From Acidimicrobiia bacterium (GTDB lineage Bacteria; Actinomycetota; Acidimicrobiia; UBA5794; UBA11373), in contig JALOLI010000060.1 of assembly GCA_025456165.1 (NCBI GenBank), forward strand, positions 1 through 10,783: DNA of 10,783 bases, in the 5' to 3' direction. The notes below the pieces were generated by a model. The model did not search any database and was not told where the DNA came from. It was given only the letters and a program-made list of their open reading frames with translations. How positions within the stretch are numbered: position 1 is the first letter of the stretch; each line of letters opens with the position of its first letter. This document shows, one piece after another, positions 6,302 to 10,783 of the stretch. Both the position numbers and the translations under genes were made by a program.

Positions 6302-6993
6302 AGGCCTTCGCCGCCCTCGTGGCCAACACCCTGCGCCAGCAACTGGGGGGCCGCCGCATCATCCTGCTGCTTCTCCTGGGCCTCCTCCCCGCCGGGGTGC
6401 TGGGGATCCTGCTGGCCGACGAGCGCACCGCCATCGGGGCCCGTCAGGCCTTCCACGAGGCGCCCCTGGTCATCCTCTTCTTCGTCGTGCTGCCGGTCGC
6501 CTCCCTCGTGTTCGGGGCCGGGGCGCTGGGCGACGAACGGCGCGACGGCACCCTGTCCTTCATCCTGCTGCGCCCCCTGCCCCGGACCCTGCTGGCCGCG
6601 GCCAAGCTGCTCGGCGCCTGGCTTGCCGCCTTCGCCGTGGTGGGTACCGGGGCCCTGGCCATGTCGGTGGTCCTGGGCATCCGCTTCGCCAACTGGGAGA
6701 CACTGGGGCCCCTGGTGCTGGCTGTGGCCCTCTCCTCGCTGGCCTACGTGTCGGTCTTCCTGGCCCTGGGCTACTTCACCGCCCGCGCCGTCCTCATCGG
6801 CCTCGTCTACGTGTTCATCTGGGAGAGCGGGATGACCTCGGCCATCCCGTCGCTGGCCTCGGTGTCGCTGATGCGCATCGGGCTCAGCGCCTACACCGCC
6901 CTGGTCCCGCTGGGCAAGGTGTACGTCGACGACGTGCTGGGTGTAGTGCAGCCCGGGGTCGGCGGCGCCGTGGCCAAAAGTTGCCCGCGGTGA
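6298..6993 (+). CDS. ABC-2 type permease (partner of second ATPase), short C-terminus
   Basis: Membrane subunit of the second ABC exporter, 231 aa. Helices are near residues 20-40, 55-77, 100-123, 138-160 and 162-180. The cytoplasmic loop G-D-E-R-R-D-G-T-L-S-F-I-L-L-R-P-L-P-R is the characteristic ABC-2/NosY-like contact segment. After S-A-Y-T-A-L-V-P-L-G-K the sequence reaches V-Q-P-G-V-G-G-A-V-A-K-S-C-P-R and stops, just where the sixth helix would be expected by comparison with the first permease. Reading neighbouring frames past the AAAA at 6976-6979 does not restore a hydrophobic helix (one gives A-K-V-A-R-G-E then stop, the other runs into MurJ), so a single recent frameshift is not obvious. 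It overlaps the ATPase before it (ATGA) and MurJ after it (GTGA). Confidence 0.85.
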   Translation: MKAFAALVANTLRQQLGGRRIILLLLLGLLPAGVLGILLADERTAIGARQAFHEAPLVILFFVVLPVASLVFGAGALGDERRDGTLSFILLRPLPRTLLAAAKLLGAWLAAFAVVGTGALAMSVVLGIRFANWETLGPLVLAVALSSLAYVSVFLALGYFTARAVLIGLVYVFIWESGMTSAIPSLASVSLMRIGLSAYTALVPLGKVYVDDVLGVVQPGVGGAVAKSCPR

Positions 6994-8549
6994 GTGAACC
7001 CGGCCCCTTCCCCGAGCGCCACGGCCTCTACCGGCAGATGGGCATCGCCGCCCTGATCGTCGCCGGGGGCACCTTGCTCTCCCGGGTGCTCGGGCTCCTC
7101 CGCCAGGTGGTGTTCGCCTGGCTGCTCGGCGCCGGGGCGGCGGGCGACGAGTACTTCGTGGCCTTCGTGATCCCCGACTTCATGAATCACCTGCTCGCCG
7201 GGGCTTACATGGCGATCACCCTCATCCCCATACTCACCCGCCGCTTCGCCGCCGGCGACGAGGAAGACGCCTGGCGGGCCTTCTGGGCGGTGGCCCGGGT
7301 GCTGGTCATCGGGTCGGTGCTCCTCCTGGCCGCGGCCATGCCGTTCATCTCCCCGGTCTTGCGCACCGTGGAGCCGGGGTTCAGCGATGCTCAGATCGCC
7401 GAGGCCACCCGACTCACCCGCATCGTCCTGCCGGCCCAGGTGTTCTTCATCCTGGGCCAGCTGTTCACCGCCGTGCAGTTCGCCCGGCAGCGCTTCGTCA
7501 TCGCCACCCTGGGGCCCATCATCTACAACCTGGGCATCATCGTGGGGGGCCTGGCCGGGGCCCTGGGGCGGGAGCAGCCCACCGCCGAGGGCTTCGCCTG
7601 GGGGGTCCTCGCCGGCTCGTTCCTCGGCATCTTCGTGCTGCAGTGGTGGGGAGCGAGGCGCTGCGGCCTCCGCTGGGTGGGCGGTTTCTCTCTCCGCCAC
7701 CCGGCGGTGCCCCGCTACTTCGCCCTCGCCGTGCCGCTGATGCTGGGCCAGACCCTGGTGCTGCTCGACGAGCAACTGGGCCGCACTTTCGGCTCGTTCA
7801 TCAGAGACGGCGGGGTCTCCTGGCTCACCTTCGGGCGCCAGACGATGCTGGTCCCGGTCGGCGTCATCGCCCAGGCCGCCGGGGTGGCGGCCTACCCCTT
7901 CCTGGCCCGCCTGGCAGCCGAGGGGAAGCACCAGGAGATGGCGGAGGCGGTGAGCCGCGCCCTGCGTTACATCGTGGTGGCCAGCCTGGCGGCGGCCGCC
8001 GCCCTGATGGCCCTCTCGGTGCCTGCGGTGCGCCTCCTCTACGAGCGCGGCTCCTTCGACGCCACCGACACCCTGGCCACCGCCGGGACGGTGGTGTTCT
8101 TCGCCCTGGGGGTGCCGATGTGGGGGCTGCAGCAGATCCTGGCCCGCGGCTTCTACGCCCGGGAGGAGATGTGGACCCCGGTCATCGTCGGCACCCTGGC
8201 CACCGCCGCGGCGGTTCCCATCTACTGGGCGCTGCATGAGGCGATGGGCGTCGAGGGCCTGGCCCTGGCCTCCAGCATCGCCATCACTCTCTACACCGCC
8301 GCCCTGGCCGTCATCTGGTACCGCCGCACCGGGTGGGACCACGCTCGGCCGGTGGCGGTCACCTCGCTGCGCAACTTGCCCCTGGCCGCCGCCGCCGGCC
8401 TGGCCGCCTGGGCCGCCGCCGACTGGGTCATGGGGCGGTTCCCCATCCAGGGGGAGATCTCCAGCCTGGCCGCCCTGGCGGTGGGCGGGATCATCGTGGT
8501 GGCAGTTGCCCTGGCCCCGCCGTGGGTGCGGCGGGGGCTGCGCCCATGA
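6990..8549 (+). CDS. murJ: MurJ/MviN-family lipid-linked precursor flippase
   Basis: Multi-helix membrane protein of the MOP superfamily that in its best-known form flips lipid II, the peptidoglycan precursor. The protein is 519 aa, the usual length, with no extra domain at the C-terminus. The family N-terminus is clear: T-L-L-S-R-V-L-G-L-L-R-Q (residues 28-39), G-A-G-A-A-G-D-E-Y-F-V-A-F-V-I-P, then L-I-P-I-L. Arg32, Arg38 and Asp53 match E. coli Arg18, Arg24 and Asp39. The position of E. coli Arg52 is Asn66, and near Arg270 the sequence is F-G-R-Q-T-M (Arg283-Gln284). About 14 hydrophobic segments are present. I chose GTG 6990, which overlaps the permease stop as GTGA; an in-frame TTG at 6981 is possible. 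The family is firm, but lipid II as substrate is not certain, and another undecaprenyl-linked molecule could be carried. The gene symbol is tentative. Confidence 0.88.
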   Translation: MSEPGPFPERHGLYRQMGIAALIVAGGTLLSRVLGLLRQVVFAWLLGAGAAGDEYFVAFVIPDFMNHLLAGAYMAITLIPILTRRFAAGDEEDAWRAFWAVARVLVIGSVLLLAAAMPFISPVLRTVEPGFSDAQIAEATRLTRIVLPAQVFFILGQLFTAVQFARQRFVIATLGPIIYNLGIIVGGLAGALGREQPTAEGFAWGVLAGSFLGIFVLQWWGARRCGLRWVGGFSLRHPAVPRYFALAVPLMLGQTLVLLDEQLGRTFGSFIRDGGVSWLTFGRQTMLVPVGVIAQAAGVAAYPFLARLAAEGKHQEMAEAVSRALRYIVVASLAAAAALMALSVPAVRLLYERGSFDATDTLATAGTVVFFALGVPMWGLQQILARGFYAREEMWTPVIVGTLATAAAVPIYWALHEAMGVEGLALASSIAITLYTAALAVIWYRRTGWDHARPVAVTSLRNLPLAAAAGLAAWAAADWVMGRFPIQGEISSLAALAVGGIIVVAVALAPPWVRRGLRP

Positions 8550-9250
8550 CCGCCACTTCGACCTTCTGGCGGGCCGTCCTCAAGTGGCCCCGGCTGCAGC
8601 GCCTCGAGGTCCTCGAGGTGCCGGACCTGGGGGTGCGGGCGGTCCAGGTGCCCAAGGCGGGTTCGGGAACCATCCGCATGACCGTGCTGCGCGCCCTGCG
8701 CGCCCAGGCCGGGGCCGACCTGCCCAAGGAGGCGCTCTGGCGCCATGTGCGCTTCGTAGCCCCCGAGGAGCTTGCCGGCCTGGAGCCGCCGTGCTTCACC
8801 TTCGGCTTCGTCCGCGACCCCTACGGTCGCCTCGTCTCCTGCTACCGGCACAAGATCGAGCGCCCCCGGCAGCAGGGAAAGAGGCTGTCCCCCATCTTCT
8901 GGGTCTACGGCCGGGCCTTCTCGCTGGAGATGGGCTTTCCCGAGTTCGTCCGGGCGGTGGCCGCCGTCCCCGACGAGCGTGCCGAGAAGCACTTCCGCAG
9001 CCAGACCCGGTTCCTGTACCGGGACGGCAAGCCGATCGTCGACTTCGTGGGCCGTCTCGAGGACTTCGAGAGGGACTGGGCCGAGGTCTGCCGGCGCACC
9101 CGCCTGCAACCGGTTGCCCGGGCCTACAACGTGACGGGCGCTCCGGTCCGCCTCGAGGACTGGTACGACGAGACCCTCCTCGCCCTGGTCAACCGGCGCT
9201 ACGCCGCCGACTTCGCCCTGCTCGGCTACCCGCTGCGGCCGGCTCCGTAG
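8546..9250 (+). CDS. Carbohydrate-type sulfotransferase (Sulfotransfer_2-like)
   Basis: Transfers sulfate from PAPS to a hydroxyl, usually on a sugar. The protein is 234 aa. The 5'-phosphosulfate loop is V-P-K-A-G-S-G-T-I-R-M (residues 35-45, Lys37), and the 3'-phosphate site is F-V-R-D-P-Y-G-R-L-V-S-C-Y-R-H-K (88-103, Arg90 and Ser98). Further family marks are M-G-F-P-E-F-V-R-A-V, the H-F-R-S-Q-T stretch, and V-D-F-V-G-R-L-E-D-F-E-R-D-W. These match the family that includes Golgi carbohydrate sulfotransferases and bacterial relatives. No signal peptide or membrane segment is seen, so it acts in the cytoplasm where PAPS is made. The ATG overlaps the MurJ stop as ATGA, so a lipid-linked glycan carried by the flippase is a plausible acceptor; that is inference. 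No PAPS synthesis genes are in the window. Confidence 0.87.
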   Translation: MTATSTFWRAVLKWPRLQRLEVLEVPDLGVRAVQVPKAGSGTIRMTVLRALRAQAGADLPKEALWRHVRFVAPEELAGLEPPCFTFGFVRDPYGRLVSCYRHKIERPRQQGKRLSPIFWVYGRAFSLEMGFPEFVRAVAAVPDERAEKHFRSQTRFLYRDGKPIVDFVGRLEDFERDWAEVCRRTRLQPVARAYNVTGAPVRLEDWYDETLLALVNRRYAADFALLGYPLRPAP

Positions 9251-9308
9251 GGGTCTCGCACCGCAGGCCCGGCAGGCAGCACTCCCCCTCCTCCGGGCCG
9301 GTCCTCCC

Positions 9309-9314
9309 TACACT
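9309..9314 (+). promoter_or_regulatory. Probable -10 element (TACACT) for the signal peptidase gene
   Basis: TACACT, followed by CGGGCC, lies in the 89-base gap after the sulfotransferase and 25 bases before the GTG at 9340. This allows a short 5' leader that includes the GGAGG ribosome site. The TANNNT-x-GGGCC arrangement resembles the element before the HTH gene. No -35 match is visible. Confidence 0.45.
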
Positions 9315-9330
9315 CGGGCCGTCGATCGAC

Positions 9331-9335
9331 GGAGG
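9331..9335 (+). promoter_or_regulatory. Ribosome binding site of the signal peptidase gene
   Basis: GGAGG lies 4 bases before the GTG at 9340. It selects this start over longer upstream readings in the same frame, which would extend back through the sulfotransferase and flippase genes. Confidence 0.65.
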
Positions 9336-9339
9336 TCGG

Positions 9340-9744
9340 GTGCGCCGGACAATCGGGCTCCTGGGGCTGGCCCTGGCGGCGGTCGCGGTGGTCGCCCTGC
9401 TGCGGCGCCTGGTCACCTACGAGATCGGCGACCACAGCATGTCCCCCACCCTGCAGCCCGGCGACCGGGTCCTGGGCCTGCGCGGGCTGCCGGCCCGCCG
9501 GGGCGACGTTGTCGTGTTCGCCCATCCCCTGCGTCCCGGCTTCGAGATGGTCAAGCGGGTCGCCGCCGTCTCCGGCGAAGACATGGGGCGGGTGGCTCTC
9601 GGCCCCGGCGAGATGTGGGTCCTGGGCGACAACCCCGACGGCGGCAGCATCGACAGCCGGGCCCTGGGGCCCATCCGCGCCGAGTGGCTCCGGTCGCGCC
9701 TGTTGCTGCGCTACCAACCGGCTCCGGTAGCTCCCATACGCTGA
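9340..9744 (+). CDS. Short S26-family signal peptidase
   Basis: Membrane-anchored serine protease of the signal peptidase I (LepB) family, with active site on the outer face of the cytoplasmic membrane. The protein is 134 aa, much shorter than a standard actinobacterial LepB. One N-terminal helix (residues 5-21) is followed by the catalytic Ser33 in H-S-M-S-P-T-L-Q-P-G-D, the general base Lys72 in M-V-K-R-V, and box E G-D-N-P-D-G-G-S-I-D-S-R. The compact form resembles the S26 proteases annotated for nickel superoxide dismutase maturation, and also small second signal peptidases. No nickel SOD gene is in view, so the substrate is open. Its own promoter and ribosome site suggest expression apart from the upstream operon. 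Confidence 0.87.
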   Translation: MRRTIGLLGLALAAVAVVALLRRLVTYEIGDHSMSPTLQPGDRVLGLRGLPARRGDVVVFAHPLRPGFEMVKRVAAVSGEDMGRVALGPGEMWVLGDNPDGGSIDSRALGPIRAEWLRSRLLLRYQPAPVAPIR

Positions 9745-9761
9745 CAAACGGGGCCGGGGAC

Positions 9762-9767
9762 TAGCCT
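9762..9767 (+). promoter_or_regulatory. Possible -10 element (TAGCCT) for the lipoprotein gene
   Basis: TAGCCT lies in the 59-base gap before the lipoprotein gene, 36 bases ahead of the ATG. CTGACA at 9741-9746 resembles a -35 box, but the 15-base spacing is short. The flank GGACTAG equals that of the element at 3560-3565. Confidence 0.35.
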
Positions 9768-9789
9768 GGCGGCATACCACTCCGTCCAC

Positions 9790-9795
9790 GGAGGG
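9790..9795 (+). promoter_or_regulatory. Ribosome binding site of the lipoprotein gene
   Basis: GGAGGG lies 8 bases before the ATG at 9804. This supports the start that also places the signal peptide and lipobox correctly. Confidence 0.65.
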
Positions 9796-9803
9796 ACACC
9801 AAC

Positions 9804-10783
9804 ATGGCCCATGAGACTTCGGCCGGGCGGCCGGTTCGGCACCGCCTCGGCTTGCTGCTCACCTGCTGCGCCCTGCTGCTCGCTGCAGCCGGGTGCGGCG
9901 ACGACGACTCGGTCTTCACCAACAATCCCGACGGCTCGGGCGGCACCCAGGCGACCATGCCGGGCATCCCCGGCGATCCGGGCGACCAGGGCGACCAGGG
10001 CGGCCAGGACGGCCAGGACGGCCCGGGTGAGGGCTCGGGGGGCAATCCCGGCGACGCCGCGGTGGCCCTGCCCGGTACGGCCCAGGCCTACGCCGGCTTC
10101 GACCTCGGAGCCCTGCCCGAGCTGCAGCGCCTGATGGACGCCTTCGCCGCCGCCGACCCGGCCGCCCTGGCCGAGGATCTGGGCAATGCCACCGGCGACG
10201 CTGCCGAGGGCGTGGGCGATGCAGTGGAAGGCGTGCAGGAGGCGCGCGACGTGCTCGATTGCCTCGGGGAGAGCCTGGCCCCCGACCCGGCCAGCCTGCC
10301 CGCCTGGGTAGGGGGCGAAGCCGCCCTGGGGGCGTTCGACATCCAGTTCGACGCCGCCACCGGCGACATGAGTGAGGCCAACATCCTCGCCGTCGTGGAG
10401 GTCGCCGACCAGGCCGCCGCCGCCGCCGCCCTGCCCGGGATCATCACCTCGCTGGGTACCTGCACCACCCTGTCGTTCCAGCAGGCCGACTACCAGGGCG
10501 TCACCGTCTACCGGGCCGACCCGGGCGATGGGTCGCGGCCCATGGCCGCCGCCCTCATCGAGGGCTACGTGGCCTACGGTCTCGGCGCCGGCATGGTGGA
10601 GCAGGCCATCGACCTCGGCGACGGGCCCTCGCTGGCCGACGACCCGAACTTCAACGAAGTCCTGGCCGCGCTGCCGTCCGGCCGGCACCTCAGCGCCTAC
10701 CTGGGGCCGGACCTGCTGCAGCAGGCGGTGACCGGGGTTGCCGGCATGGCCGGCGAGGCGGGCGGCCTCGGCCTGCCCTCCGG
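9804..10783 (+). CDS. Lipoprotein with collagen-like linker and DUF3352-like domain (partial, 3' end outside window)
   Basis: 326 codons are visible. Residues 1-31 are a lipoprotein signal peptide: basic R-P-V-R-H-R, a hydrophobic stretch L-G-L-L-L-T-C-C-A-L-L-L, and lipobox A-A-G-C with Cys31 as the lipidated residue, followed by G-D-D-D. Residues 54-77 are a Gly-rich linker with Gly-x-y steps (G-I-P-G-D-P-G-D-Q-G-D-Q-G, then G-Q-D-G-Q-D-G). From about residue 88 the body looks like DUF3352: A-Q-A-Y-A-G-F-D-L near the start, A-V-V-E-V-A-D-Q-A-A-A near 197, Y-Q-G-V-T-V-Y-R near 230, an A-Y-G-L-G-A-G-M-V-E-Q-A-I-D block, and S-L-A-D-D-P-N-F followed by L-P-S-G-R-H-L-S-A-Y-L. Such proteins are exported and of unknown role. 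The domain call is from remembered pattern. It could be a substrate-side or envelope-surface partner, but nothing in the window proves this. Confidence 0.75.
   Translation, partial: MAHETSAGRPVRHRLGLLLTCCALLLAAAGCGDDDSVFTNNPDGSGGTQATMPGIPGDPGDQGDQGGQDGQDGPGEGSGGNPGDAAVALPGTAQAYAGFDLGALPELQRLMDAFAAADPAALAEDLGNATGDAAEGVGDAVEGVQEARDVLDCLGESLAPDPASLPAWVGGEAALGAFDIQFDAATGDMSEANILAVVEVADQAAAAAALPGIITSLGTCTTLSFQQADYQGVTVYRADPGDGSRPMAAALIEGYVAYGLGAGMVEQAIDLGDGPSLADDPNFNEVLAALPSGRHLSAYLGPDLLQQAVTGVAGMAGEAGGLGLPS
9981..10019 (+). repeat. Short in-frame tandem repeats encoding the Gly-rich linker
   Basis: GGCGACCAG occurs twice in a row (9981-9998) and GGCCAGGAC twice in a row (10002-10019). They encode Gly-Asp-Gln and Gly-Gln-Asp steps of the lipoprotein linker. 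Such repeats can change copy number by slippage, altering linker length. Confidence 0.6.

Noticed and set aside
6976..6979. AAAA run as a possible programmed frameshift site joining permease and flippase
   Set aside because: It is only four bases, has no clear slippery heptamer or downstream structure, and the GTGA overlap explains the junction.
6891..8342. Minus-strand open frame of 483 codons
   Set aside because: It lies across the flippase gene on the opposite strand, its product is His/Gly/Glu/Gln-rich with no domain pattern, and it follows from high GC and few stop codons.
9266..9299. Hairpin GGCCCGG...CCGGGCC after the sulfotransferase
   Set aside because: The 7-bp stem has a 20-base loop and no T-run, so it is a weak candidate for a terminator and likely by chance at this GC content.
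8236..9339. Long N-terminal extension of the signal peptidase
   Set aside because: It overlaps the flippase and sulfotransferase genes in another frame; the GTG at 9340 has a good ribosome site and a correct membrane anchor.
10410..10430. GCC-rich run coding for poly-alanine
   Set aside because: It is in frame within a helical part of the lipoprotein and fits ordinary alanine codon use in GC-rich DNA.

Overview
This is a high-GC window with frequent GTG starts, tightly overlapping genes and TANNNT-type -10 elements. It looks like chromosomal DNA of an actinobacterium. A deep-branching lineage such as Acidimicrobiia is possible, but that is only a guess from gene style. No RNA genes, insertion sequences, CRISPR arrays or phage genes were seen, and no stretch over 300 bases lacks a gene.

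Left part (1-1924, minus strand): the proximal end of a bacterial microcompartment (BMC) operon, read as rpiB-like isomerase, then deoC-like aldolase, then a tandem-domain trimeric shell protein (BMC-T, CcmP/CsoS1D type) that runs off the left edge. Both enzymes carry N-terminal amphipathic helices that look like encapsulation peptides. DeoC plus RpiB plus BMC shell matches the locus class called SPU (sugar phosphate utilization). Two features deserve attention: a Cys-rich linker in DeoC, and replacement of the usual RpiB catalytic Cys by Asp.

Middle (1964-3524, plus strand): a divergently transcribed gene for a small HTH and coiled-coil protein, then an EamA/DMT-type transporter.

Right-middle (3560-9250, plus strand): a compact six-gene run in which every junction overlaps: ABC ATPase, ABC-2 permease, second ABC ATPase, second ABC-2 permease, MurJ/MviN-family flippase, carbohydrate-type sulfotransferase. 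It begins at a likely leaderless promoter. The content suggests export of, or envelope work on, a lipid-linked and possibly sulfated product, but the substrate is not determined. The second permease appears to lack its last membrane helix, and the flippase lacks some charged residues that are important in E. coli MurJ.

Right end (9309-10783, plus strand): a short S26 signal peptidase under its own promoter, then a lipoprotein with a Gly-rich collagen-like linker and a DUF3352-like body, cut by the window edge.
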